Below are positions 10,347 through 20,863 of a stretch of 64,000 nt of DNA, piece after piece. Below the pieces are notes generated by a model that worked only from the letters and a program-made list of their open reading frames with translations, was not told the DNA's origin and searched no databases. Positions within the stretch are counted from its first letter, which is position 1. Every line of letters begins with the position of its first letter. A program made the translations under genes and the position numbers. Source of the stretch: Rhynchopus sp. YZ270_cl-10 (lineage: Eukaryota > Euglenozoa > Diplonemea > Diplonemida > Diplonemidae); contig OZ037916.1 of assembly GCA_964035575.1 (NCBI GenBank), forward strand, positions 620,001-684,000. The letters are read 5' to 3'.

Positions 10347-10688
10347 ATGGGTCCGTCGAAGTCTGCGAAAGGAAAGTCGGTTGCCTCCGGAAAGGCTGAC
10401 AAGAAGACAACCGGAAGCCAGAAGCGCAAGGGCGCAAAGTCGAACAAGGGCCGTGGTATCACGAAGGGAAGCATCCGCCGTTTGGCCCGCCGTGGAGGGT
10501 GCAAGCGTCTTGCGAGCAGCGTGTACGACGAGGCAAGGGAGATCCTGAGGAACTTCGTTGAGCAGGTGATGAAGGACACCCACGCACTGATGGAGGTGCG
10601 TGAGAACGCCCCTGCGAAGACGGTGCGTGTGGAGCACATCCTGTACGCCCTGAAGAAGCGTGGCCGTACTCTGTACGTCTCCAAGTAA
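10347..10688 (+). CDS. Histone H4, array unit 1
   Basis: 113 residues against the usual 102. The core is clear: GITKGSIRRLARRGGCKRL, then VYDEAREILRNFVEQVMKD, KTVRVEHILYALKKRGRTLY. Canonical H4 is among the most conserved proteins known, yet here the N-tail (MGPSKSAKGKSVASGKADKK) has lost the SGRGKGGKGLGKGG repeat, and the terminal GFGG is replaced by VSK. The start follows CCACCAG (an acceptor ending near 10320) and a short A/C-rich leader. It would pair with the H3 of the same unit. Confidence 0.95.
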   Translation: MGPSKSAKGKSVASGKADKKTTGSQKRKGAKSNKGRGITKGSIRRLARRGGCKRLASSVYDEAREILRNFVEQVMKDTHALMEVRENAPAKTVRVEHILYALKKRGRTLYVSK

Positions 10689-10745
10689 GCTGTGACGTGA
10701 CAGCAAACGTGAGCTTTGTCTTTTTACTCTTTTCTATTGTTCCAA

Positions 10746-10812
10746 GCTGTGCTGTTGCAGGACTGCATGCATTTGCTTTCATGTGACAGCACAGTGGCGT
10801 AATTGACGCCAC
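10746..10812 (+). other. 3' stem-loops of H4 (unit 1; also in units 2-5)
   Basis: CTGTGCTGT pairs with ACAGCACAG, followed at once by GTGGCGT pairing with ACGCCAC around an AATTG loop, then C and T6. It begins about 60 bases after the H4 stop. Confidence 0.5.
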
Positions 10813-10952
10813 CTTTTTTCTAAAAAAAAACACAAAACTCGATACGAAACCTGCTCCCTCCCCTCTTTATGGTAAGAACGTAGCACAAACAACTGAACAC
10901 ACCACCACCACCACCAGATACTTTTCGTAAAACACACCTCAAACCCAACAAA

Positions 10953-11408
10953 ATGGCACCATCGTCGCCGAAGAAGTCCACTGGAGCAAAGAGAGGCCCG
11001 AAGCGTGACAAGAACGGGAAGAGGATCAGGAAGCCGAACTACAAGAGCTACTCGACCTACGTGCACAAGCTGATGACGAAGGCCTTCGGGGTGAAGGCGT
11101 CGACGAAGGCGGGAAAGAAGAGCTCTGTTGCGATCACGTCGCGTGGGATGGGGATTGTGAACTCGTTCGTGGTGGACCTGTTTGAGCGCATTGCGGAGGA
11201 GGCTGGCCGTGCAAACCACTTTGCGGGCCAGAAGACGCTGCGCAGCGGTGCCATTGTGGCGGGTGTGAAGATGCACTTCCCCGACGAGATGGCGTCGCAC
11301 GCCCTGTCTGCAGGAGTTTCTTCCGTGGCCAAGTACGCAAAGGCCCTGAAGGCGAAGGCCAAGAAGGGCAAGGGATCCCCGGCCAAGAAGGGTTCCCCGA
11401 GGAAGTGA
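10953..11408 (+). CDS. Histone H2B, array unit 1
   Basis: 151 residues. The fold is SYSTYVHKLM, then GMGIVNSFVVDLFERIAEEA, LRSGAIVAGVKMHFPDEMA and HALSAGVSSVAKYAK, matching the H2B helices and C-terminal helix. Between helices 1 and 2 there are about ten extra residues (KASTKAGKKSSV region) where most H2Bs have a short HPDTGIS loop; this loop touches DNA in the nucleosome. The C-terminus has a lysine/SPKK-like extension (GSPAKKGSPRK) usually seen at N-tails. The leader has a CACCACCAG acceptor at 10917. Confidence 0.93.
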   Translation: MAPSSPKKSTGAKRGPKRDKNGKRIRKPNYKSYSTYVHKLMTKAFGVKASTKAGKKSSVAITSRGMGIVNSFVVDLFERIAEEAGRANHFAGQKTLRSGAIVAGVKMHFPDEMASHALSAGVSSVAKYAKALKAKAKKGKGSPAKKGSPRK

Positions 11409-11478
11409 AGCAACTAAATGTGACCTTCACATGATGGCGACCTGATGGATTGTGATGTGTTGATTTGTGGGTTTGACA

Positions 11479-11510
11479 CACGACCCCCCTGTTTCATACA
11501 CGGGGGCGTG
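11479..11510 (+). other. 3' stem-loop of H2B (unit 1; also in units 2-5 at +3,689 steps)
   Basis: CACG-A-CCCCC pairs with GGGGG-CGTG across a 13-14 base loop, about 70 bases after the stop. It is a candidate 3' processing or stability signal. Confidence 0.5.
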
Positions 11511-11669
11511 GGTGGTACTGCCGCCGTCTTTTTGTAAAGCAAAATAAGCAAACAGAAAAAGCAAACTTACTTTTGGTTCTTCACCCTCCCTCAACCTCCC
11601 CGCATGTCACCCCCACACACTTTCCTGCTTCCAGATATTACATTACCACCAACACCCAAAAGACAAACA

Positions 11670-12155
11670 ATGGTCGGCGCAAAGAAGGGAGTGAAGAGGG
11701 GACCGTCTGTGTCTCTGTCTGAGATGTCTGGTCTGACCTTCCCTGTGGGACGTGTGGGCAGTGCGCTGAAGAAGGGAAGGTACGCAAAGCGTGTGAGCCC
11801 CACTGCGGCAGTGTTCCTGACGTCTGTGCTGCAGTACTGCACAGGCGAGCTTCTGAACGTGTCTGCGAAGGCGGCGACGTCGGGGAAGAAGGCAAAGAAC
11901 AAGAAGCAGCACCAGATCAAGCCCCGCCACATCTGCGTTGCCGTGCGTGAGGACAAGGACCTTGGCGACCTTCTGTCGAACGTGACGATTGCGGGCGGAG
12001 GTGTGGGTGGAGGAGTGCACGAGGCGCTGAAGGCGACTGACAAGAAGTACAAGAAGAAGTCCTCTGGCAGCGTGACGAAGAAGACGAAGAAGTCGAAGGG
12101 GAAGAAGGGCAAGAAGTCGAAGGGCTCCCCCAAGAAGTCGTCCCCGAAGAAGTAA
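11670..12155 (+). CDS. Histone H2A, array unit 1
   Basis: 161 residues. It has [20 protein letters not shown], the AAVFLTSVLQYCTGELLN helix, IKPRHICVAVREDKDLGDLL and VTIAGGGV, all H2A hallmarks. An insert rich in lysine (GKKAKNKKQHQ) lengthens the loop before IKPRH, and a long KKSKGKK/SPKK tail follows the core. No SQ(E/D)-phi H2A.X end is present. The frame is open to 11604, but the acceptor CTTCCAG at 11634 falls inside it, so I start at 11670, which follows the same A/C-rich leader pattern as the other genes of the unit. Confidence 0.93.
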   Translation: MVGAKKGVKRGPSVSLSEMSGLTFPVGRVGSALKKGRYAKRVSPTAAVFLTSVLQYCTGELLNVSAKAATSGKKAKNKKQHQIKPRHICVAVREDKDLGDLLSNVTIAGGGVGGGVHEALKATDKKYKKKSSGSVTKKTKKSKGKKGKKSKGSPKKSSPKK

Positions 12156-12233
12156 GCACGCTCTGTGCAGCTGTCTTCTGAGCTCTTTGTGTTCACCTAT
12201 TGTTTGTTGTACCTTTTTATCTTTCTTTTTCAA

Positions 12234-12262
12234 CCCTCGCACCCATATGAGGGTGCTGAGGG
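12234..12262 (+). other. 3' stem-loop of H2A (unit 1; also in later units)
   Basis: CCCTCGCACCC pairs with GGGTGC-T-GAGGG around an ATATGA loop: eleven pairs with one bulged T, about 80 bases after the stop. The inner six pairs with a six-base loop recall, but do not match, the animal histone stem-loop. Confidence 0.5.
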
Positions 12263-12799
12263 GGTGTGAATGCGCACCATATGTAACAAAACAAAAGAGC
12301 AATCGTATTTTTTTCTTTCGAAAACCAACCCACTTTCTTCAAAACCCCACAACCCACAACAACAAGGACTTATCAGCCCCGTGTGTTCAACAAGTAAACT
12401 CACGGGATACTCCCAAGAACCAAGATACCACAACCCCTCATTCTGCTGTGCCACAACTGCGAGCATATCCCATGCCTTAGACACACAGGCCCTCATCCAG
12501 TGGGCTTGTGTGTCACAGGGAGTGCGAGATCGACTCAGCCACAACAACACAACACAAAACGACATCCACAAGAGGGTGCGTCAGGCATGGACGCAGCCTT
12601 GTTACTGCTGTGACTCCTGTTCAAACGTTCCAAGAGACCGCACTGCACTGCACATGATGACCAAAGTGATATCCCTACGGAGGGTTTGCACAGGTGCTAA
12701 TGTGCCCGAGTGGTGTTTTCTTTCTCACCCGCAATGTACCACACACCCACCACCACACACCTGCAGATTACCAAGACAACAGCCACACAACACTTGAAG

Positions 12800-13240
12800 A
12801 TGCCACGCACACCTGCCAGGTCTGTGAAGAAGTCGCAGTCGTCGACCGGAAAGGACGGTGAGCAGAAGAAGAGGAAGCCGGTGACGAAGCTGGACTACAG
12901 GCCCGCTGCGAAGAAGGACAAGAAGGGGAAGGTGGTGAAGAAGTCTGGCCGCTGGCTGCCCGGAACTGTTGCGATGCGTGAGATCAAGGCACTGCAGAAG
13001 GGGACGCAGCTGCTGATCCAGAAGGCGCCCTTCCAGCGTCTTGTGCGTGACGTGATGGACAAGCACAAGCAGGACATGCGTTTCCGTGCGTCTGCACTTG
13101 AGGCGATGCAGGAGGCAAGCGAGCAGTACCTGATCAGCGTGTTTGAGGGTGCCGTGATCCTGCAGCTCCACAGGAAGAAGAAGACCCTCATCCAGAAGGA
13201 CTTGAGCTACACTATCCGCATCCGTGGGGACAACCTGTGA
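12800..13240 (+). CDS. Histone H3, array unit 2
   Basis: Same 146-residue protein as at 9111. Its upstream spacer starts with the true inter-unit junction (H2A stem-loop, then CGAAAACCAACC), which unit 1 lacks. Confidence 0.95.
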   Translation: MPRTPARSVKKSQSSTGKDGEQKKRKPVTKLDYRPAAKKDKKGKVVKKSGRWLPGTVAMREIKALQKGTQLLIQKAPFQRLVRDVMDKHKQDMRFRASALEAMQEASEQYLISVFEGAVILQLHRKKKTLIQKDLSYTIRIRGDNL

Positions 13241-13485
13241 ACGTGAGCTGGCATGAGCACGAGCTGTTTCACTTGTTTTGAGTTTTTTATGTTTCACGCT
13301 TTTGCCTCTGTGAGCTTGCTTGCCAAGCCGCGAGGGGTGGATTACCACCAGTGACAAGTTTTCAAAAAAAATGAAGCCCTCTCTTTTCTTTTCCCATCAC
13401 CGTCACCACCTATTCTCTGCACATCACACCCCACAGTTCTCCACAGTTCTCCACAGTTCTCCGCACACCACAAAACACACTCACA

Positions 13486-13773
13486 ATGCCGAGGTTCGAG
13501 TCGATCACGATTGCCAAGCCGGACGCGAAGCGCTCTGCCAAGATCAAGGAGGCAGCGAAGGCGAGGAAGGACGCTGTGAGAATTGCAGTGAAGAAGGTGA
13601 AGGACGCTGAGAAGCAGAAGCGTGCGGACGCGAGGGCCAAGAAGGCGGCGAAGAAGGAGGAGAAGGCGAAGAAGGCAAAGAAGGCCAAGAAGACCACCAC
13701 GAAGAAGAAGGGAACCGCGACAAAGAAGAAGGGAACCTCCACGAAGAAGAAGGCCAAGACCACGAAGAAGTAA
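13486..13773 (+). CDS. Histone H1-like, array unit 2
   Basis: Second copy; 95 residues, no difference seen from the unit 1 protein. Confidence 0.85.
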   Translation: MPRFESITIAKPDAKRSAKIKEAAKARKDAVRIAVKKVKDAEKQKRADARAKKAAKKEEKAKKAKKAKKTTTKKKGTATKKKGTSTKKKAKTTKK

Positions 13774-14035
13774 GCCTGCGGCCAGAACGTCGCTACTTTG
13801 CAGATGCGTGAGTGCACTGTGTTGTAAGTTTTGTGTTTTTTTTTCCTATTGTAACAGTAACCTCTGGGCTTGCGTGCAGGCCACACGGAGGGGTGGAGAT
13901 TCCCACCACATACCAGAAGAACAAAAATCTTCATGAAAACAAAAGCAAGTGTGACTTCTTTTTGCGTTCACCCGTCCCTCTCACCTTCGTCCCCATCCCT
14001 CCCCACCAGATATTCAAGACAAACAACACACAAAA

Positions 14036-14377
14036 ATGGGTCCGTCGAAGTCTGCGAAAGGAAAGTCGGTTGCCTCCGGAAAGGCTGACAAGAAGACAAC
14101 CGGAAGCCAGAAGCGCAAGGGCGCAAAGTCGAACAAGGGCCGTGGTATCACGAAGGGAAGCATCCGCCGTTTGGCCCGCCGTGGAGGGTGCAAGCGTCTT
14201 GCGAGCAGCGTGTACGACGAGGCAAGGGAGATCCTGAGGAACTTCGTTGAGCAGGTGATGAAGGACACCCACGCACTGATGGAGGTGCGTGAGAACGCCC
14301 CTGCGAAGACGGTGCGTGTGGAGCACATCCTGTACGCCCTGAAGAAGCGTGGCCGTACTCTGTACGTCTCCAAGTAA
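14036..14377 (+). CDS. Histone H4, array unit 2
   Basis: Second copy; 113 residues, no difference seen from the unit 1 protein. Confidence 0.95.
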   Translation: MGPSKSAKGKSVASGKADKKTTGSQKRKGAKSNKGRGITKGSIRRLARRGGCKRLASSVYDEAREILRNFVEQVMKDTHALMEVRENAPAKTVRVEHILYALKKRGRTLYVSK

Positions 14378-14641
14378 GCTGTGACGTGACAGCAAACGTG
14401 AGCTTTGTCTTTTTACTCTTTTCTATTGTTCCAAGCTGTGCTGTTGCAGGACTGCATGCATTTGCTTTCATGTGACAGCACAGTGGCGTAATTGACGCCA
14501 CCTTTTTTCTAAAAAAAAACACAAAACTCGATACGAAACCTGCTCCCTCCCCTCTTTATGGTAAGAACGTAGCACAAACAACTGAACACACCACCACCAC
14601 CACCAGATACTTTTCGTAAAACACACCTCAAACCCAACAAA

Positions 14642-15097
14642 ATGGCACCATCGTCGCCGAAGAAGTCCACTGGAGCAAAGAGAGGCCCGAAGCGTGACAA
14701 GAACGGGAAGAGGATCAGGAAGCCGAACTACAAGAGCTACTCGACCTACGTGCACAAGCTGATGACGAAGGCCTTCGGGGTGAAGGCGTCGACGAAGGCG
14801 GGAAAGAAGAGCTCTGTTGCGATCACGTCGCGTGGGATGGGGATTGTGAACTCGTTCGTGGTGGACCTGTTTGAGCGCATTGCGGAGGAGGCTGGCCGTG
14901 CAAACCACTTTGCGGGCCAGAAGACGCTGCGCAGCGGTGCCATTGTGGCGGGTGTGAAGATGCACTTCCCCGACGAGATGGCGTCGCACGCCCTGTCTGC
15001 AGGAGTTTCTTCCGTGGCCAAGTACGCAAAGGCCCTGAAGGCGAAGGCCAAGAAGGGCAAGGGATCCCCGGCCAAGAAGGGTTCCCCGAGGAAGTGA
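14642..15097 (+). CDS. Histone H2B, array unit 2
   Basis: Second copy; 151 residues, retaining the long helix 1-2 loop. Confidence 0.93.
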   Translation: MAPSSPKKSTGAKRGPKRDKNGKRIRKPNYKSYSTYVHKLMTKAFGVKASTKAGKKSSVAITSRGMGIVNSFVVDLFERIAEEAGRANHFAGQKTLRSGAIVAGVKMHFPDEMASHALSAGVSSVAKYAKALKAKAKKGKGSPAKKGSPRK

Positions 15098-15358
15098 AGC
15101 AACTAAATGTGACCTTCACATGATGGCGACCTGATGGATTGTGATGTGTTGATTTGTGGGTTTGACACACGACCCCCCTGTTTCATACACGGGGGCGTGG
15201 GTGGTACTGCCGCCGTCTTTTTGTAAAGCAAAATAAGCAAACAGAAAAAGCAAACTTACTTTTGGTTCTTCACCCTCCCTCAACCTCCCCGCATGTCACC
15301 CCCACACACTTTCCTGCTTCCAGATATTACATTACCACCAACACCCAAAAGACAAACA

Positions 15359-15844
15359 ATGGTCGGCGCAAAGAAGGGAGTGAAGAGGGGACCGTCTGTG
15401 TCTCTGTCTGAGATGTCTGGTCTGACCTTCCCTGTGGGACGTGTGGGCAGTGCGCTGAAGAAGGGAAGGTACGCAAAGCGTGTGAGCCCCACTGCGGCAG
15501 TGTTCCTGACGTCTGTGCTGCAGTACTGCACAGGCGAGCTTCTGAACGTGTCTGCGAAGGCGGCGACGTCGGGGAAGAAGGCAAAGAACAAGAAGCAGCA
15601 CCAGATCAAGCCCCGCCACATCTGCGTTGCCGTGCGTGAGGACAAGGACCTTGGCGACCTTCTGTCGAACGTGACGATTGCGGGCGGAGGTGTGGGTGGA
15701 GGAGTGCACGAGGCGCTGAAGGCGACTGACAAGAAGTACAAGAAGAAGTCCTCTGGCAGCGTGACGAAGAAGACGAAGAAGTCGAAGGGGAAGAAGGGCA
15801 AGAAGTCGAAGGGCTCCCCCAAGAAGTCGTCCCCGAAGAAGTAA
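15359..15844 (+). CDS. Histone H2A, array unit 2
   Basis: Second copy; 161 residues, followed by the same stem-loop at 15923-15951. Confidence 0.93.
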   Translation: MVGAKKGVKRGPSVSLSEMSGLTFPVGRVGSALKKGRYAKRVSPTAAVFLTSVLQYCTGELLNVSAKAATSGKKAKNKKQHQIKPRHICVAVREDKDLGDLLSNVTIAGGGVGGGVHEALKATDKKYKKKSSGSVTKKTKKSKGKKGKKSKGSPKKSSPKK

Positions 15845-16488
15845 GCACGCTCTGTGCAGCTGTCTTCTGAGCTCTTTGTGTTCACCTATTGTTTGTTGTA
15901 CCTTTTTATCTTTCTTTTTCAACCCTCGCACCCATATGAGGGTGCTGAGGGGGTGTGAATGCGCACCATATGTAACAAAACAAAAGAGCAATCGTATTTT
16001 TTTCTTTCGAAAACCAACCCACTTTCTTCAAAACCCCACAACCCACAACAACAAGGACTTATCAGCCCCGTGTGTTCAACAAGTAAACTCACGGGATACT
16101 CCCAAGAACCAAGATACCACAACCCCTCATTCTGCTGTGCCACAACTGCGAGCATATCCCATGCCTTAGACACACAGGCCCTCATCCAGTGGGCTTGTGT
16201 GTCACAGGGAGTGCGAGATCGACTCAGCCACAACAACACAACACAAAACGACATCCACAAGAGGGTGCGTCAGGCATGGACGCAGCCTTGTTACTGCTGT
16301 GACTCCTGTTCAAACGTTCCAAGAGACCGCACTGCACTGCACATGATGACCAAAGTGATATCCCTACGGAGGGTTTGCACAGGTGCTAATGTGCCCGAGT
16401 GGTGTTTTCTTTCTCACCCGCAATGTACCACACACCCACCACCACACACCTGCAGATTACCAAGACAACAGCCACACAACACTTGAAG

Positions 16489-16929
16489 ATGCCACGCACA
16501 CCTGCCAGGTCTGTGAAGAAGTCGCAGTCGTCGACCGGAAAGGACGGTGAGCAGAAGAAGAGGAAGCCGGTGACGAAGCTGGACTACAGGCCCGCTGCGA
16601 AGAAGGACAAGAAGGGGAAGGTGGTGAAGAAGTCTGGCCGCTGGCTGCCCGGAACTGTTGCGATGCGTGAGATCAAGGCACTGCAGAAGGGGACGCAGCT
16701 GCTGATCCAGAAGGCGCCCTTCCAGCGTCTTGTGCGTGACGTGATGGACAAGCACAAGCAGGACATGCGTTTCCGTGCGTCTGCACTTGAGGCGATGCAG
16801 GAGGCAAGCGAGCAGTACCTGATCAGCGTGTTTGAGGGTGCCGTGATCCTGCAGCTCCACAGGAAGAAGAAGACCCTCATCCAGAAGGACTTGAGCTACA
16901 CTATCCGCATCCGTGGGGACAACCTGTGA
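16489..16929 (+). CDS. Histone H3, array unit 3
   Basis: Third copy; 146 residues, identical by eye. Confidence 0.95.
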   Translation: MPRTPARSVKKSQSSTGKDGEQKKRKPVTKLDYRPAAKKDKKGKVVKKSGRWLPGTVAMREIKALQKGTQLLIQKAPFQRLVRDVMDKHKQDMRFRASALEAMQEASEQYLISVFEGAVILQLHRKKKTLIQKDLSYTIRIRGDNL

Positions 16930-17174
16930 ACGTGAGCTGGCATGAGCACGAGCTGTTTCACTTGTTTTGAGTTTTTTATGTTTCACGCTTTTGCCTCTGT
17001 GAGCTTGCTTGCCAAGCCGCGAGGGGTGGATTACCACCAGTGACAAGTTTTCAAAAAAAATGAAGCCCTCTCTTTTCTTTTCCCATCACCGTCACCACCT
17101 ATTCTCTGCACATCACACCCCACAGTTCTCCACAGTTCTCCACAGTTCTCCGCACACCACAAAACACACTCACA

Positions 17175-17462
17175 ATGCCGAGGTTCGAGTCGATCACGAT
17201 TGCCAAGCCGGACGCGAAGCGCTCTGCCAAGATCAAGGAGGCAGCGAAGGCGAGGAAGGACGCTGTGAGAATTGCAGTGAAGAAGGTGAAGGACGCTGAG
17301 AAGCAGAAGCGTGCGGACGCGAGGGCCAAGAAGGCGGCGAAGAAGGAGGAGAAGGCGAAGAAGGCAAAGAAGGCCAAGAAGACCACCACGAAGAAGAAGG
17401 GAACCGCGACAAAGAAGAAGGGAACCTCCACGAAGAAGAAGGCCAAGACCACGAAGAAGTAA
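17175..17462 (+). CDS. Histone H1-like, array unit 3
   Basis: Third copy; 95 residues, identical by eye. Confidence 0.85.
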   Translation: MPRFESITIAKPDAKRSAKIKEAAKARKDAVRIAVKKVKDAEKQKRADARAKKAAKKEEKAKKAKKAKKTTTKKKGTATKKKGTSTKKKAKTTKK

Positions 17463-17724
17463 GCCTGCGGCCAGAACGTCGCTACTTTGCAGATGCGTGA
17501 GTGCACTGTGTTGTAAGTTTTGTGTTTTTTTTTCCTATTGTAACAGTAACCTCTGGGCTTGCGTGCAGGCCACACGGAGGGGTGGAGATTCCCACCACAT
17601 ACCAGAAGAACAAAAATCTTCATGAAAACAAAAGCAAGTGTGACTTCTTTTTGCGTTCACCCGTCCCTCTCACCTTCGTCCCCATCCCTCCCCACCAGAT
17701 ATTCAAGACAAACAACACACAAAA

Positions 17725-18066
17725 ATGGGTCCGTCGAAGTCTGCGAAAGGAAAGTCGGTTGCCTCCGGAAAGGCTGACAAGAAGACAACCGGAAGCCAGA
17801 AGCGCAAGGGCGCAAAGTCGAACAAGGGCCGTGGTATCACGAAGGGAAGCATCCGCCGTTTGGCCCGCCGTGGAGGGTGCAAGCGTCTTGCGAGCAGCGT
17901 GTACGACGAGGCAAGGGAGATCCTGAGGAACTTCGTTGAGCAGGTGATGAAGGACACCCACGCACTGATGGAGGTGCGTGAGAACGCCCCTGCGAAGACG
18001 GTGCGTGTGGAGCACATCCTGTACGCCCTGAAGAAGCGTGGCCGTACTCTGTACGTCTCCAAGTAA
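17725..18066 (+). CDS. Histone H4, array unit 3
   Basis: Third copy; 113 residues, identical by eye. Confidence 0.95.
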   Translation: MGPSKSAKGKSVASGKADKKTTGSQKRKGAKSNKGRGITKGSIRRLARRGGCKRLASSVYDEAREILRNFVEQVMKDTHALMEVRENAPAKTVRVEHILYALKKRGRTLYVSK

Positions 18067-18330
18067 GCTGTGACGTGACAGCAAACGTGAGCTTTGTCTT
18101 TTTACTCTTTTCTATTGTTCCAAGCTGTGCTGTTGCAGGACTGCATGCATTTGCTTTCATGTGACAGCACAGTGGCGTAATTGACGCCACCTTTTTTCTA
18201 AAAAAAAACACAAAACTCGATACGAAACCTGCTCCCTCCCCTCTTTATGGTAAGAACGTAGCACAAACAACTGAACACACCACCACCACCACCAGATACT
18301 TTTCGTAAAACACACCTCAAACCCAACAAA

Positions 18331-18786
18331 ATGGCACCATCGTCGCCGAAGAAGTCCACTGGAGCAAAGAGAGGCCCGAAGCGTGACAAGAACGGGAAGA
18401 GGATCAGGAAGCCGAACTACAAGAGCTACTCGACCTACGTGCACAAGCTGATGACGAAGGCCTTCGGGGTGAAGGCGTCGACGAAGGCGGGAAAGAAGAG
18501 CTCTGTTGCGATCACGTCGCGTGGGATGGGGATTGTGAACTCGTTCGTGGTGGACCTGTTTGAGCGCATTGCGGAGGAGGCTGGCCGTGCAAACCACTTT
18601 GCGGGCCAGAAGACGCTGCGCAGCGGTGCCATTGTGGCGGGTGTGAAGATGCACTTCCCCGACGAGATGGCGTCGCACGCCCTGTCTGCAGGAGTTTCTT
18701 CCGTGGCCAAGTACGCAAAGGCCCTGAAGGCGAAGGCCAAGAAGGGCAAGGGATCCCCGGCCAAGAAGGGTTCCCCGAGGAAGTGA
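18331..18786 (+). CDS. Histone H2B, array unit 3
   Basis: Third copy; 151 residues, identical by eye. Confidence 0.93.
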   Translation: MAPSSPKKSTGAKRGPKRDKNGKRIRKPNYKSYSTYVHKLMTKAFGVKASTKAGKKSSVAITSRGMGIVNSFVVDLFERIAEEAGRANHFAGQKTLRSGAIVAGVKMHFPDEMASHALSAGVSSVAKYAKALKAKAKKGKGSPAKKGSPRK

Positions 18787-19047
18787 AGCAACTAAATGTG
18801 ACCTTCACATGATGGCGACCTGATGGATTGTGATGTGTTGATTTGTGGGTTTGACACACGACCCCCCTGTTTCATACACGGGGGCGTGGGTGGTACTGCC
18901 GCCGTCTTTTTGTAAAGCAAAATAAGCAAACAGAAAAAGCAAACTTACTTTTGGTTCTTCACCCTCCCTCAACCTCCCCGCATGTCACCCCCACACACTT
19001 TCCTGCTTCCAGATATTACATTACCACCAACACCCAAAAGACAAACA

Positions 19048-19533
19048 ATGGTCGGCGCAAAGAAGGGAGTGAAGAGGGGACCGTCTGTGTCTCTGTCTGA
19101 GATGTCTGGTCTGACCTTCCCTGTGGGACGTGTGGGCAGTGCGCTGAAGAAGGGAAGGTACGCAAAGCGTGTGAGCCCCACTGCGGCAGTGTTCCTGACG
19201 TCTGTGCTGCAGTACTGCACAGGCGAGCTTCTGAACGTGTCTGCGAAGGCGGCGACGTCGGGGAAGAAGGCAAAGAACAAGAAGCAGCACCAGATCAAGC
19301 CCCGCCACATCTGCGTTGCCGTGCGTGAGGACAAGGACCTTGGCGACCTTCTGTCGAACGTGACGATTGCGGGCGGAGGTGTGGGTGGAGGAGTGCACGA
19401 GGCGCTGAAGGCGACTGACAAGAAGTACAAGAAGAAGTCCTCTGGCAGCGTGACGAAGAAGACGAAGAAGTCGAAGGGGAAGAAGGGCAAGAAGTCGAAG
19501 GGCTCCCCCAAGAAGTCGTCCCCGAAGAAGTAA
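19048..19533 (+). CDS. Histone H2A, array unit 3
   Basis: Third copy; 161 residues, identical by eye. Confidence 0.93.
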   Translation: MVGAKKGVKRGPSVSLSEMSGLTFPVGRVGSALKKGRYAKRVSPTAAVFLTSVLQYCTGELLNVSAKAATSGKKAKNKKQHQIKPRHICVAVREDKDLGDLLSNVTIAGGGVGGGVHEALKATDKKYKKKSSGSVTKKTKKSKGKKGKKSKGSPKKSSPKK

Positions 19534-20177
19534 GCACGCTCTGTGCAGCTGTCTTCTGAGCTCTTTGTGTTCACCTATTGTTTGTTGTACCTTTTTATCT
19601 TTCTTTTTCAACCCTCGCACCCATATGAGGGTGCTGAGGGGGTGTGAATGCGCACCATATGTAACAAAACAAAAGAGCAATCGTATTTTTTTCTTTCGAA
19701 AACCAACCCACTTTCTTCAAAACCCCACAACCCACAACAACAAGGACTTATCAGCCCCGTGTGTTCAACAAGTAAACTCACGGGATACTCCCAAGAACCA
19801 AGATACCACAACCCCTCATTCTGCTGTGCCACAACTGCGAGCATATCCCATGCCTTAGACACACAGGCCCTCATCCAGTGGGCTTGTGTGTCACAGGGAG
19901 TGCGAGATCGACTCAGCCACAACAACACAACACAAAACGACATCCACAAGAGGGTGCGTCAGGCATGGACGCAGCCTTGTTACTGCTGTGACTCCTGTTC
20001 AAACGTTCCAAGAGACCGCACTGCACTGCACATGATGACCAAAGTGATATCCCTACGGAGGGTTTGCACAGGTGCTAATGTGCCCGAGTGGTGTTTTCTT
20101 TCTCACCCGCAATGTACCACACACCCACCACCACACACCTGCAGATTACCAAGACAACAGCCACACAACACTTGAAG

Positions 20178-20618
20178 ATGCCACGCACACCTGCCAGGTC
20201 TGTGAAGAAGTCGCAGTCGTCGACCGGAAAGGACGGTGAGCAGAAGAAGAGGAAGCCGGTGACGAAGCTGGACTACAGGCCCGCTGCGAAGAAGGACAAG
20301 AAGGGGAAGGTGGTGAAGAAGTCTGGCCGCTGGCTGCCCGGAACTGTTGCGATGCGTGAGATCAAGGCACTGCAGAAGGGGACGCAGCTGCTGATCCAGA
20401 AGGCGCCCTTCCAGCGTCTTGTGCGTGACGTGATGGACAAGCACAAGCAGGACATGCGTTTCCGTGCGTCTGCACTTGAGGCGATGCAGGAGGCAAGCGA
20501 GCAGTACCTGATCAGCGTGTTTGAGGGTGCCGTGATCCTGCAGCTCCACAGGAAGAAGAAGACCCTCATCCAGAAGGACTTGAGCTACACTATCCGCATC
20601 CGTGGGGACAACCTGTGA
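20178..20618 (+). CDS. Histone H3, array unit 4
   Basis: Fourth copy; 146 residues, identical by eye. Confidence 0.95.
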   Translation: MPRTPARSVKKSQSSTGKDGEQKKRKPVTKLDYRPAAKKDKKGKVVKKSGRWLPGTVAMREIKALQKGTQLLIQKAPFQRLVRDVMDKHKQDMRFRASALEAMQEASEQYLISVFEGAVILQLHRKKKTLIQKDLSYTIRIRGDNL

Positions 20619-20863
20619 ACGTGAGCTGGCATGAGCACGAGCTGTTTCACTTGTTTTGAGTTTTTTATGTTTCACGCTTTTGCCTCTGTGAGCTTGCTTG
20701 CCAAGCCGCGAGGGGTGGATTACCACCAGTGACAAGTTTTCAAAAAAAATGAAGCCCTCTCTTTTCTTTTCCCATCACCGTCACCACCTATTCTCTGCAC
20801 ATCACACCCCACAGTTCTCCACAGTTCTCCACAGTTCTCCGCACACCACAAAACACACTCACA

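Noticed and set aside
9036-12302. Long - strand frames opposite every histone gene
   Set aside because: Shadow frames caused by GC-rich codon bias of the + strand genes; all Arg/Leu- or Ser-rich and repeated with the array.
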